Shown one piece after another: positions 35,670 through 42,711 of a stretch of 64,000 nt of DNA. The stretch comes from Microvirga lotononidis (GTDB lineage Bacteria; Pseudomonadota; Alphaproteobacteria; Rhizobiales; Beijerinckiaceae): NCBI RefSeq assembly GCF_034627025.1, contig NZ_CP141048.1, positions 2,740,001 to 2,804,000 on the forward strand, read 5' to 3'. Position 1 is the first letter of the stretch, and every line of letters starts with the position of its first letter. The notes under the pieces are model-generated. The model saw only the letters and a list, made by a program, of their open reading frames with translations. It made no database searches and was not told the DNA's origin. A program made the translations under genes and the position numbers.

Positions 35670-36170
35670 ATGATCCAGCACAGACACTTCACCAACGGCG
35701 CCGATGTTCTGGCTCATGCCAGGGAAGTTGCGCGCAGCCGCTATGCCCCGCGCCGGATTACCCCGACGCGAGTTGATATGCCCGCAGAACACGCGGTTCC
35801 TGACGCTGTTGTCGCGCCGGTAACGCTCCCAGAGGGTGTAGGTTCCGGCATCGATATGAGTCAGGCTGTCGCGCCGGCCCAGGATGTCGTGCGGGACATC
35901 ATCGACCTGAAGGGTACGTTGATCCCTAAGGCCCACGCCAAGACCATCGTTCGTCTGATCGCGAACAGGCATGGTCTACAAGCAGCCGATATCCTTGGCC
36001 GCACTCGGACGGCACTGGTCGTCGCGGCCCGTCACGAGGCCATCAGCTCCATCTATGTGGAGTTCCCGCACTGGTCCCTCGAAAAGATCGCTCAGTTCTT
36101 CGGGGTGCACCACACCTCGGTTCTTCACGCCATCCGCAAGATGGGCGTGTGGAGGGGAGACGCGGCATGA
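35670..36170 (+). CDS. Protein with DnaA domain IV-like helix-turn-helix
   Basis: 166 residues. The C-terminal 90 residues follow DnaA domain IV: a KTIVRLIANRHGLQAADILG helix pair and FFGVHHTSVLHAIRKMG, matching the DnaA signature region (DHSTVLHA-type). The AAA+ domain is absent; the N-terminal part is unrelated and Pro/Arg-rich. It may bind DnaA-box-like sites near the phage or host origin. Coupled by ATGA to rusA. Confidence 0.75.
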   Translation: MIQHRHFTNGADVLAHAREVARSRYAPRRITPTRVDMPAEHAVPDAVVAPVTLPEGVGSGIDMSQAVAPAQDVVRDIIDLKGTLIPKAHAKTIVRLIANRHGLQAADILGRTRTALVVAARHEAISSIYVEFPHWSLEKIAQFFGVHHTSVLHAIRKMGVWRGDAA

Positions 36171-36625
36171 TTACCGTCACCTTCGACTATCCTCCGTCCA
36201 CGAACAATCTCTGGCGCAACGGGCGCAGCTCCAGCGGCCGGCCGACCACGTACCTGTCCAAGCAGTATGCCGCCTGGAAGCAAGCCGCCGAGTGGACCGC
36301 TAAGGCGGCTGCCAGGGCCAATGGCCGGATCGAGGGCAAGTACTTCATCGAGATTGCCGCCAAGCGTCCCGACCGGCGCAAGCGGGATCTCGACAACATC
36401 ATCAAGCCGATCAGCGATGCCCTCGTTCATGGCGGCATCATCGAGGACGACAGCAAGTGCGAGTTCATCCACTGCCGCTGGGATGATGCCGTTCCGTCCG
36501 GGGTCCGCGTCTCCGTTGAGGCTTATCCGGAAACCCATAGCAAGCAGGGCGACGACCTGGGTGAGTGGATCTCCCTCGCTGATGCGGTCGGCCTCGCACT
36601 CAAGAACATCGGCAGGGGAGAGTAA
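36167..36625 (+). CDS. rusA: RusA-family Holliday junction resolvase
   Basis: 152 residues. Catalytic acidic residues are present as D74 and D76 in RDLDN and D94/D95 in IEDDSK, the arrangement of RusA (D70, D72, D91), with the N-terminal PPSTNNLWR strand. It cuts four-way junctions during phage replication or packaging. The C-terminal extension past residue 125 is longer than in lambdoid RusA. Confidence 0.87.
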   Translation: MITVTFDYPPSTNNLWRNGRSSSGRPTTYLSKQYAAWKQAAEWTAKAAARANGRIEGKYFIEIAAKRPDRRKRDLDNIIKPISDALVHGGIIEDDSKCEFIHCRWDDAVPSGVRVSVEAYPETHSKQGDDLGEWISLADAVGLALKNIGRGE

Positions 36626-36627
36626 TC

Positions 36628-37266
36628 ATGACGATGCTCGCCGAACTCGTTAAGGCCCTCGCCGCAACCGGCGCCACGGTCGAACAGATCGCGGCTGCTG
36701 TGGAGGCTGTTGAGCGGCAGCAGATCGAACAGGATGAGGCTCGCAAGGCAGCCAAGCGCGCCGGCAATGCAGAGCGCCAGCGTCGGTTCAAAGAGAGAAA
36801 GAAGCAAGAACAGGTAACGAATAGTAACGCAGATAACGCGTTATCGGACGTTACCAGCGTTGTGGACTCCCTCTCTGATAAAGAAAGGTCTCCCACACCC
36901 TCTAAAGAAATTAACTCTCCCTCTTCCGAAACTAACGTTTCGGGCGTTGCCGCCCCGATTTCGAATTTGGCCGAGAACGTGATCGTTCTGGCTGACCCCC
37001 GAGGCGAACTGTTCAGCCGGGGATTGAAACTCCTGGCCGGACTGACAGGCAAGCCGGATGGAAAGCTGCGGGGGCTCCTCGGCAAGTGGCTCAAGGATGC
37101 GAACGACGACGCCGTGAGGGTTCTCCGGGTGATCGAGGATGCCGGACGAAACCGAGTGGCCGACGCCGTGCCGTGGATCGAGGCCGCCCTGAAGCAGCAG
37201 GCCCAGCCGAAGCGCCAGGAGACGCACAGCGAACGAGCACGGAGGCTCAACGCGACATGGATCTGA
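36628..37266 (+). CDS. Putative phage replication protein with charged linker
   Basis: 212 residues: an N-terminal coiled helix (IAAAVEAVERQQIEQDEARK), a basic stretch (AERQRRFKERKKQE), a low-complexity Ser/Asn/Thr linker (about 65-115) and a C-terminal helical domain (RGLLGKWLKDANDDAVRVLR). The layout is that of phage replication-initiator/helicase-loader proteins. The linker DNA carries clustered TAACG repeats (36813-36855), like lambda ori inside gene O. It directly precedes the helicase-primase genes. Confidence 0.55.
   Translation: MTMLAELVKALAATGATVEQIAAAVEAVERQQIEQDEARKAAKRAGNAERQRRFKERKKQEQVTNSNADNALSDVTSVVDSLSDKERSPTPSKEINSPSSETNVSGVAAPISNLAENVIVLADPRGELFSRGLKLLAGLTGKPDGKLRGLLGKWLKDANDDAVRVLRVIEDAGRNRVADAVPWIEAALKQQAQPKRQETHSERARRLNATWI
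36813..36942. other. Candidate phage replication origin (TAACG iterons)
   Basis: TAACG starts at 36815, 36825 and 36834; inverted CGTTA at 36839 and 36849; outer pair GGTAACG/CGTTACC; and a 14-base perfect palindrome GATAACGCGTTATC at 36832-36845. A second palindrome CGAAAC-TAAC-GTTTCG lies at 36927-36942 after an A/T-richer stretch. All are within the replication-protein gene. Confidence 0.5.
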
Positions 37267-37556
37267 CCGCCGCTCAAATCCTCGCCGACCTGGGCATTCA
37301 GGCCCGCTCAACGGCAATCGGACGGTTCTACGCCCGCTGCCCCAAATGCTCCGACCACCGCAAGCCGCACAACCGCAACAAGCGATGTCTCGGGGTCACG
37401 ATAGACGCAGAGGGCGTCTCCTACGGGTGCAACAACGACGGATGCGATTTCAGCGGAGGGAGGTTTTACGATGATAAGCGAACTGCACACCCGGTGGCTC
37501 GAAAAGCGCGGGATCTCGGACGAAACAGCGGTTCGTTTCGGAATTTGTACGGTTGA
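37257..37556 (+). CDS. Zinc-ribbon protein, primase zinc-domain-like
   Basis: 99 residues. Zn-binding cysteines C28/C31 (RCPKC) and C58/C63 (CNNDGC) enclose a beta hairpin (RCLGVTIDAEGVSYG), the CHC2/T7 gp4-type primase zinc ribbon. It overlaps the TOPRIM-helicase gene by 86 bases in a different frame. In T7 the zinc and TOPRIM-helicase parts are one protein, so here the primase looks split. The preceding gene overlaps by 10 bases. Confidence 0.72.
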   Translation: MDLTAAQILADLGIQARSTAIGRFYARCPKCSDHRKPHNRNKRCLGVTIDAEGVSYGCNNDGCDFSGGRFYDDKRTAHPVARKARDLGRNSGSFRNLYG

Positions 37557-38937
37557 TGGCGCCCTGAAGTTCCCCTTCACGGAGCAGGGCAAAGAGGTCG
37601 GCGCCAAGTTCCGGGGAGCTAACAAGAAGTTCTGGCAGGAATCCGGCGGCAAGCGAACCTTCTGGAACGCCGACGCCCTGGACGATCCGGCACTTGAGCA
37701 GGGCTCCATGCCCCTCATCATCACGGAGGGCGAGATTGACGCTCTGACCGCTATCGAGTGCGGTTTCCCGCTGACCGTCTCCGTCCCTGATGGTGCCCCG
37801 CCGGCCGTGGGCGAGCCTACCGTCAACAACCCGCTGGACGATCAGACTGGCAAGTTTCAGTTCATGTTCAACAACCGCGACCGTCTCAAGCGCATCAAGC
37901 GTTTCGTGCTGGCCGTGGACAATGACCCGCCAGGCATTCGTCTTGCGTCCGAGCTGGTGCGCCGTCTCGGTGCCTCCCGCTGCTCCTTCGTGACCTATCC
38001 CGAGGGCTGCAAGGATCTGAACGAGGTTCTGACCCAATGCGGCCCTGAGGGGGTGACCGAGGTTCTGAACGGAGCCAAGCCCTATCCGGTGAAGGGCCTC
38101 TACAAGCTTGAGGACTATCCGCCGGCCGAGCCCATCCGCACGGTTGGGACCGGATGGGCGACCGTGGACAAGCACTTCAAACTATTTCCGGGTGCGTTCA
38201 CAGTTGTAACGGGCATCCCAGGCCACGGGAAAACGACTTGGACTATGGGGATGTCAATCAACATCGCACGAAACTTCGGGTGGAAAACTGCCGTGTTTTC
38301 TCCAGAAATGCCGACAGTCCCGCATCTTCATAATAAACTGAGAACCATAGCTTCGGGATTACCTTTGTACCGCGTGTTGCAGGACAGGCAAATACTTCGT
38401 GAGACGGACCAGTTCCTCAACGAGGCATTCGTCTTCCTCGACGCGGACCCGGAGGAGGGGATTGACGAGGACATGACCTTGGAATGGGTAATCGAGAGGG
38501 CTCACGACGCTGTGCACCGGCACGGCATCAAGCACCTCATCATCGACCCCTGGAACGAGGTCGAACACGCCAAGCCGGCCGGCGAGGCCATGCCCGACTA
38601 CATCGGGCGCGGCATTCGAATGCTCAAGCGGTTTGCCAAAGAGCGTCAGGTGGCCGTAACGGTGATCGTTCACCCGACCAAGGCCGTGGCCGGCGACAAC
38701 CCCCGGATGCCGAATCTCTATGACTGCGAGGGCTCGGCCCATTGGTACAACAAGCCGGACCTCGGTGTGGTGGTCGGGCGTGATCCTGAGAACCCCGAGA
38801 GCCCACATACGGTCATTCGCATTGCCAAAGTCCGCTTCAAGGGCACTGGCATGAAGGGCGATGTCCTCATGAAGTACGAGGAAGACACGGAGCGGTTCTT
38901 GCAACTCGACCCGTCGTATCAGGGAGAGGGCGCATGA
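37471..38937 (+). CDS. TOPRIM primase - RecA-like replicative helicase (T7 gp4/Twinkle type)
   Basis: 488 residues. TOPRIM motif ITEGEID near residue 85-91 and acidic VDNDPPG near 149; helicase domain with Walker A GIPGHGKTTW near 248, IDPWNE (Walker B region) and VHPTK. No zinc ribbon at the N-terminus; that is encoded by the overlapping upstream ORF. A strong GGAGGGAGG at 37456-37464 precedes the ATG, supporting an independent start rather than a frameshift product. The core of the phage replisome. Confidence 0.9.
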   Translation: MISELHTRWLEKRGISDETAVRFGICTVDGALKFPFTEQGKEVGAKFRGANKKFWQESGGKRTFWNADALDDPALEQGSMPLIITEGEIDALTAIECGFPLTVSVPDGAPPAVGEPTVNNPLDDQTGKFQFMFNNRDRLKRIKRFVLAVDNDPPGIRLASELVRRLGASRCSFVTYPEGCKDLNEVLTQCGPEGVTEVLNGAKPYPVKGLYKLEDYPPAEPIRTVGTGWATVDKHFKLFPGAFTVVTGIPGHGKTTWTMGMSINIARNFGWKTAVFSPEMPTVPHLHNKLRTIASGLPLYRVLQDRQILRETDQFLNEAFVFLDADPEEGIDEDMTLEWVIERAHDAVHRHGIKHLIIDPWNEVEHAKPAGEAMPDYIGRGIRMLKRFAKERQVAVTVIVHPTKAVAGDNPRMPNLYDCEGSAHWYNKPDLGVVVGRDPENPESPHTVIRIAKVRFKGTGMKGDVLMKYEEDTERFLQLDPSYQGEGA

Positions 38938-39116
38938 CCCACTTCCAGCAGCGCGTCTTCAAGCTCGCCCGTCAGAAGCTTCCCCGCCCGGTGATTGCCG
39001 AACGCCTCGGCACGAGTTCCAACGTCGTGAAGGTCACCATCAGCGTCCTTCGCCGCAGGGGCTACGACATCCCCCGCATTAAATCGGGGCCGGCTGCATG
39101 GGGGTGGGCGATATGA
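38934..39116 (+). CDS. Small helix-turn-helix protein
   Basis: 60 residues: FKLARQKLPRPVIAERLGTSSN and VVKVTISVLRRRGYDIP form a sigma-70-region-4-like or GcrA-like helix-turn-helix. Likely a DNA-binding regulator. ATGA overlaps on both sides. Confidence 0.65.
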   Translation: MTHFQQRVFKLARQKLPRPVIAERLGTSSNVVKVTISVLRRRGYDIPRIKSGPAAWGWAI

Positions 39117-39388
39117 TGCACATCGACCCCGCATCCCCCGCTTTTGAGCGTCTCCCACGCCGCAAGCAAGGTTTCATCCTCGTGACCCACTGTGGCTGGA
39201 CCATCGAAGCCCTCATGGACGAGTACGGCATATCCGAGTTTACCGCCGGTCTTTGGCTAGACCCGGATCGATACGAAAGGCGCCTCGCCAGCAAGAAGGC
39301 TTACCGCAAGACCCCGAAGGGTCGGGCCATGGATAGGGCTTGTGATGCCCGATACCGCGCCCGCCTCAAGGCGAAGGAGGCCGCATGA
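39113..39388 (+). CDS. Small basic phage protein
   Basis: 91 residues from the ATG at 39113. The middle contains a helix-turn-helix-like stretch (ALMDEYGISEFTAGLWL), and the C-terminus is Lys/Arg-rich (RYRARLKAKEAA). Probably nucleic-acid binding. ATGA overlap at both ends. Confidence 0.6.
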   Translation: MMHIDPASPAFERLPRRKQGFILVTHCGWTIEALMDEYGISEFTAGLWLDPDRYERRLASKKAYRKTPKGRAMDRACDARYRARLKAKEAA

Positions 39389-39621
39389 AATTCACCGACG
39401 CCGAACTCCGCACTCTCCGTCTGATCGATCAACACGGCAAGGCAGAGAGGGATATGGACCGCCACGGCCTCTACGGCTGGAGGATAAACGGGGAAGCAAG
39501 GGGCCAGAGGGTGGATATCCTCTTGCAACTGAAAGCCCTGACGCTCTCCGAGGACAAACTAACCGCAACGCTCACCGACCGGGGCCGGAAGGCCATCAGC
39601 TACATGAAGGAAGCAGCATGA
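39385..39621 (+). CDS. Small phage protein, winged-helix-like
   Basis: 78 residues: FTDAELRTLRLIDQHGKAER, a glycine turn, LLQLKALTLSEDKLTATLTD and RGRKAISYM. The strand/helix pattern resembles a winged helix, but no family is identified. Coupled by ATGA to the SSB-tailed protein. Confidence 0.6.
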   Translation: MKFTDAELRTLRLIDQHGKAERDMDRHGLYGWRINGEARGQRVDILLQLKALTLSEDKLTATLTDRGRKAISYMKEAA

Positions 39622-39875
39622 GCAATCGTTACGACCTACTCACATCCAAGACCGACAAGGACGGCAAGAAGCGCTGGACCAAGGTCGGCGTCATGTTCCC
39701 GTCCAAGCAGGGCGAAGGCTTCTCAATCAAGCTTGAGGCCCTTCCGCTCCCGAATGCCGAGGGCGAGGTTTGGATCTCTGCCTTTGTGCCACGTGAGAAT
39801 GACGGGCAGGGGCGGCCGGCTCCTCAGCAGGGCGGCGGACGCGGCTTCGACTCCGACGACAGCATTCCGTTCTAG
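39618..39875 (+). CDS. Small protein with SSB-type acidic C-terminal tip
   Basis: 85 residues. The N-terminal beta-rich part (KRWTKVGVMFPSKQGEGFSI, EGEVWISAFVP) is a compact fold, then a Gly/Gln/Arg linker and the terminal DSDDSIPF. The DDxIPF tip is the motif by which bacterial SSB recruits RecQ, PriA, RecO and others. It may be a phage single-strand-binding protein or a decoy for the host SSB interactome. No classical SSB OB-fold motif is recognised. Confidence 0.68.
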   Translation: MSNRYDLLTSKTDKDGKKRWTKVGVMFPSKQGEGFSIKLEALPLPNAEGEVWISAFVPRENDGQGRPAPQQGGGRGFDSDDSIPF

Positions 39876-39885
39876 GAGCTTGGGA

Positions 39886-40011
39886 ATGAGAGACCTTCTC
39901 TCCTGTATCGCAGGGATCACCGTCACCTTCGGGATCGTGTCTCTGTTCTTCGCCTGGCAGATCATCCTGCCTGTCATTGGTCTTCTGTGGCTTGTGGGGT
40001 GGTTGGGATGA
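39886..40011 (+). CDS. Very small membrane protein
   Basis: 41 residues with AGGAG about 10 bases upstream; mostly hydrophobic (SCIAGITVTFGIVSLFFAWQ, IILPVIGLLWLVGWL), probably two membrane helices. Overlaps the next gene by ATGA. Confidence 0.58.
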   Translation: MRDLLSCIAGITVTFGIVSLFFAWQIILPVIGLLWLVGWLG

Positions 40012-40244
40012 AGGTCATTGTCGTAACCATCGTCGGGGCCGTCGGGTGCCTCGCCGCCTTTATTTATGGCCTGTACACTCTCTCCGAGAACAGCGCTAGA
40101 GAGTTCTGCCTCACACAGGCGTCGGATGCCGGTCTAGAGGGGCGCTACTCCTTCTATGGTCGATGTCAGGTACGCATCGGTGACCGGTGGGTTCCTGGGA
40201 GCCTCGTGCGGTTCGAGGTGTCAGGCAAGGTTTCGGCCCCATGA
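40008..40244 (+). CDS. Small membrane-anchored protein
   Basis: 78 residues from the ATG at 40008. Hydrophobic N-terminus (VIVVTIVGAVGCLAAFIYGL) then a short beta-rich, Cys-containing periplasmic-type domain (FCLTQASDAG, FYGRCQVRIGDRWVP). Coupled by ATGA on both sides. Function unknown. Confidence 0.58.
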   Translation: MKVIVVTIVGAVGCLAAFIYGLYTLSENSAREFCLTQASDAGLEGRYSFYGRCQVRIGDRWVPGSLVRFEVSGKVSAP

Positions 40245-40345
40245 TCCTCACCCCCGCCTCATATATCGACTGGTGCCGTCTTTATGCGGCGGGAATTATC
40301 GTCTGGTGTGACCTTGTGAGCTGGCATCTGGAGAATGGGGAATGA
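40241..40345 (+). CDS. Tiny membrane-like ORF
   Basis: 34 residues (MILTPASYIDWCRLYAAGII, then VWCDLVSWHLENGE). ATGA overlaps with both the preceding and following genes make it a plausible real member of the operon; too small for standard annotation. Confidence 0.5.
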   Translation: MILTPASYIDWCRLYAAGIIVWCDLVSWHLENGE

Positions 40346-40644
40346 GCGATCTAGTCGAGCGCCTTCGGAGCAGCGAGGCGGCCACCATATGGAGCATCGT
40401 GGACGAGGCTGCTGACGAGATAGAGAAGCTTCGGTCGCAGCGAGGAGAGGCGTGGAGTACTGTAGATAGGCTCAATGCTCGCAACCAAGCATTATTCGAA
40501 GAGAGCCTCCGCCTGCATGAAGCGGTTGAAGAACTCCTCTTGCATAGGGTTGGGGATCTGCCCCGGCAGGGCTGGCTCAAGGACAACGATGCCAGCCGGA
40601 AGAGTCTCGCTAGGCTGGCGGCAATCATGGAGAATAGGGGATGA
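40342..40644 (+). CDS. Helical phage protein
   Basis: 100 residues, coiled-coil-like (VDEAADEIEKLRSQRGEAWS, ESLRLHEAVEELLLHR). The ADEIEKLR pattern is frequent in phage early proteins (compare 26318-26518). Function unknown. ATGA coupling both sides. Confidence 0.6.
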   Translation: MSDLVERLRSSEAATIWSIVDEAADEIEKLRSQRGEAWSTVDRLNARNQALFEESLRLHEAVEELLLHRVGDLPRQGWLKDNDASRKSLARLAAIMENRG

Positions 40645-40934
40645 GCATCAAGTTTCCGAAACATGAGGGTTCGCTTCACCTGACCCACAACGACCATAAG
40701 AGCTACTACCAGACAGTCTCTCAATGGCTGGCAGATCAAGAGGCCGGCAACTGTTGGTTCGATTGGGTGAGCCCGGAGCAACGCCAGAAGGCCATCGATA
40801 CGGACAGCGTCTGGACTATCCAATGGTATCCCGAGACACCTATCGGGTTCTGCGCTCTCGCGGCTGCGGATCTTGATGCTCTGTTAGCAGCCGCGAACGA
40901 AGATGAGAGCGGAACACCCGCCAATCCAATCTAG
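40641..40934 (+). CDS. Small phage protein, unknown function
   Basis: 97 residues with an aromatic central region (SYYQTVSQWLADQEAGNCWF, VWTIQWYPETPIGF) and a helical acidic C-terminus. No recognised family. ATGA overlap with the preceding gene. Confidence 0.6.
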   Translation: MSIKFPKHEGSLHLTHNDHKSYYQTVSQWLADQEAGNCWFDWVSPEQRQKAIDTDSVWTIQWYPETPIGFCALAAADLDALLAAANEDESGTPANPI

Positions 40935-40967
40935 ATAACAAACCAATCCGACCGTAGGGGCCAGACC

Positions 40968-41585
40968 ATGACGCTATCCGCTTCAAGCCGTAGGGGCAGA
41001 CCACGAAAGCAAGGGGTCCCCAGAGACCCCAAGACAGGGCGGATCGCATCAGGGTACGACCGTCAATCCCCAGGGGCTATCACGGCCACGGCCGAAGAAG
41101 CCCGCATCCGCCAGCTTCTGGGGGTTGACGTGTATCTGACAGCAAAGCGCAAAGGGCGGCTCGAAGAGGCCCGCAAGAGAGTTTCCAACCCGCTCCTCGG
41201 CTATGCCCTCGGTCGCCTTCTCTTCCAAAAGGAAATCGACCAGAACCAGTATGACGCCGGGATGTACTTCGCTTGGCTCTGGAAGGCTCATGCGAAGGTG
41301 AGGGGGCTTCCTTCCCCGAATGTCCGAGCCATCGACTACGGGGCCATTACAGGCGGTTACAGTACTCATCCCGAGGACAGCGAAGGGTGGGTTATGGATG
41401 TCCGGCGCCGCTGGGAGGATGCGCAGAGCGCCCTCTATCATGCGAACGGGGATCAGGGGCGGACCACGGGACCGTTGAGGGCCATCCTTCTGCGCGTTCT
41501 GGTGGAGGACATCGGCCCTCAGGATAAGTACGAGATGGGGAACCTGAGGGTGGGGCTGAATGCGATCAATCAGGCGAGGATGTGA
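40968..41585 (+). CDS. Phage protein, unknown; possible transcription/antitermination factor by position
   Basis: 205 residues. Basic N-terminus (SSRRGRPRKQGVPRDPKTGR), then helical parts (AKRKGRLEEARKRVSNPLLG, QYDAGMYFAWLWKAHAKVRG). It is nearly the last gene before the putative late promoter/terminator, where Q-type antiterminators sit in lambdoid phages. That position and the basic character are the only hints; no Q family motif is recognised. Confidence 0.5.
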   Translation: MTLSASSRRGRPRKQGVPRDPKTGRIASGYDRQSPGAITATAEEARIRQLLGVDVYLTAKRKGRLEEARKRVSNPLLGYALGRLLFQKEIDQNQYDAGMYFAWLWKAHAKVRGLPSPNVRAIDYGAITGGYSTHPEDSEGWVMDVRRRWEDAQSALYHANGDQGRTTGPLRAILLRVLVEDIGPQDKYEMGNLRVGLNAINQARM

Positions 41586-41839
41586 TGAGCGATAAGCCGA
41601 ACTACCGCATGGAGCGCATCGAGCGCCTTCTTCACGAACTCAAATACGAGGTGACACGGGGTATGATGGAGGGGGAGATCGATGAGACTATTGGCTTCCG
41701 GTTCTTCGTGCCGATAAGCAAGCGCCTGCCTGACGGGGTGGTGTCTTGCCGGTTTGAGACGCGCCCTGTGCAGCGGTGGGCTATGCATGTCGAGGATCTT
41801 CAACCGCGCCTCAAGGTAGTTAGCGATAATACCGCTTGA
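41585..41839 (+). CDS. Small phage protein, end of rightward early operon
   Basis: 84 residues from the ATG at 41585 (in-frame ATG at 41582 also possible). ERIERLLHELKYEVTRGMME helix followed by a beta-rich C-terminus. The stop codon lies within the -35 element (TTGACA) of the putative late promoter. Confidence 0.58.
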   Translation: MSDKPNYRMERIERLLHELKYEVTRGMMEGEIDETIGFRFFVPISKRLPDGVVSCRFETRPVQRWAMHVEDLQPRLKVVSDNTA

Positions 41840-41864
41840 CAACTCGCGCGGGCGCGCGTAAGAA
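41836..41864 (+). promoter_or_regulatory. Putative late promoter
   Basis: TTGACA at 41836-41841 and TAAGAA at 41859-41864 with a 17-base spacer made of CGCGCG-GG-CGCGCG. The -35 is perfect; the -10 is weak, as expected if activation is required. Transcription would start near 41871, only about 18 bases before a terminator. Confidence 0.5.
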
Positions 41865-41888
41865 CGTAATATTCATCGTGAGAATTGT

Positions 41889-41924
41889 GCCCGGAGCCCA
41901 CAAAGCTGCCGGGCTTTTCATTTT
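41889..41924 (+). terminator. Rho-independent terminator immediately after the putative late promoter
   Basis: GCCCGG and CCGGGC stem (41889-41914) with TTTTCATTTTT after it. Could end the early operon and also trap transcripts from the late promoter until antiterminated. Confidence 0.68.
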
Positions 41925-41954
41925 TGATCACCACTTCATTCCACTCCAATTCAG

Positions 41955-42078
41955 TTTCAGGGGGTCGCGTCTCGGTAACGAGTACGCCTCTGGACGAGGA
42001 TGCTAGCCTCTCCCGTCATTCGGGCCTGTTCCCTCATCTAAGCCCGCTAGAGCATCATGCACATGCTCCCCCCTGAAA
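41955..42078 (+). ncRNA. Candidate structured RNA in the late leader region
   Basis: A 10-bp closing stem TTTCAGGGGG/CCCCCTGAAA (41955-41964 with 42069-42078) encloses several hairpins: GCGT-CTCG with a GTAA tetraloop and one bulged T (41967-41987); CTC/GAG around 41988-41998; CTAGC/GCTAG (42003-42007 with 42046-42050) around CCCG/CGGG; and GAGCAT/ATGCTC (42050-42068). A multi-branched fold with a GNRA loop is hard to get by chance. No protein gene with a ribosome site covers 41840-42166. Strand is assumed from flanking transcription. Confidence 0.5.
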
Positions 42079-42091
42079 ACCTCTTTGGGCC

Positions 42092-42114
42092 GACCAACCC
42101 GCAACCTCTTGGTC
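42092..42114 (+). other. Hairpin following the structured RNA
   Basis: GACCAA/TTGGTC (6 bp) with an 11-base loop, 14 bases after the multi-branched element and about 50 bases before the next gene. No T-run, so not a terminator; possibly part of the same RNA domain. Confidence 0.45.
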
Positions 42115-42166
42115 AAGCGTACAGGCGGTGAATACAGGCCGCGCCCAATACCGACAGTGAGAGCCT

Positions 42167-42508
42167 ATGACCCCTGCGAAGCTGGTTGCCAGTCTCCCGG
42201 AGAGCATCCGTGTGGGGCCACACTCTATTGCCATTCACGCGATGGACAGCCGCCAAGCGGCGGAGGGGCGGTGCTATGGCTTCTTCTCCAGCATCGAGAA
42301 CCGCATATCGATCGATGGCGATATGGCTACCCTCTCTAGGGTCTGCGACACGTTTCTGCATGAGGTTACCCACGCGATCTGGTGGGCCTACGGCATCGAG
42401 GTAGGCGACTGCGAAGAGCGGGTTGTCTCGATCATGGGGACCGCTTGGACGCAAGTCTACCGCGACAATCCCTGGCTCCTCGATTGGCTCAAAAAGGCGC
42501 TGAAATGA
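42167..42508 (+). CDS. Small putative zinc metallopeptidase (HExxH)
   Basis: 113 residues. FLHEVTHAIWW gives H65, E66 and H69 of a gluzincin/SprT- or ImmA-like zinc site; E83 or E84 (DCEERVVS) could be the third ligand. The chain is short, basically one metallopeptidase domain without other parts. First gene after the late promoter region. Substrate unknown: host regulator cleavage or virion maturation are both conceivable. Confidence 0.65.
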   Translation: MTPAKLVASLPESIRVGPHSIAIHAMDSRQAAEGRCYGFFSSIENRISIDGDMATLSRVCDTFLHEVTHAIWWAYGIEVGDCEERVVSIMGTAWTQVYRDNPWLLDWLKKALK

Positions 42509-42711
42509 GAAACCTGAATCTTATTACGCAAGATGGGTGGCGAGTACGCATCGTCCACTACATCGCCAAGGCCATTGGCTTGCTGGTTCATGTAGAGGGC
42601 ATCCCGTTCGGATCCAACCGCCACTACCCGAATAAGTTCGTTGGCGCTGAACGCTGTGGCGCCATCAGCACTTCGCGTCCGGCTGGTAGCCCACCTGGGC
42701 GGTCTGCATGA
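42505..42711 (+). CDS. Small phage protein, unknown function
   Basis: 68 residues from the ATG at 42505 (ATGA overlap). Beta-rich start (NLITQDGWRVRIVHYIAKAI) and a Ser/Gly/Pro tail. No family recognised. Confidence 0.52.
   Translation: MRNLNLITQDGWRVRIVHYIAKAIGLLVHVEGIPFGSNRHYPNKFVGAERCGAISTSRPAGSPPGRSA

Noticed and set aside
41885..42339. Small plus-strand ORFs across the candidate structured RNA
   Set aside because: No ribosome sites, odd composition, and one overlaps the well supported HExxH gene in another frame.
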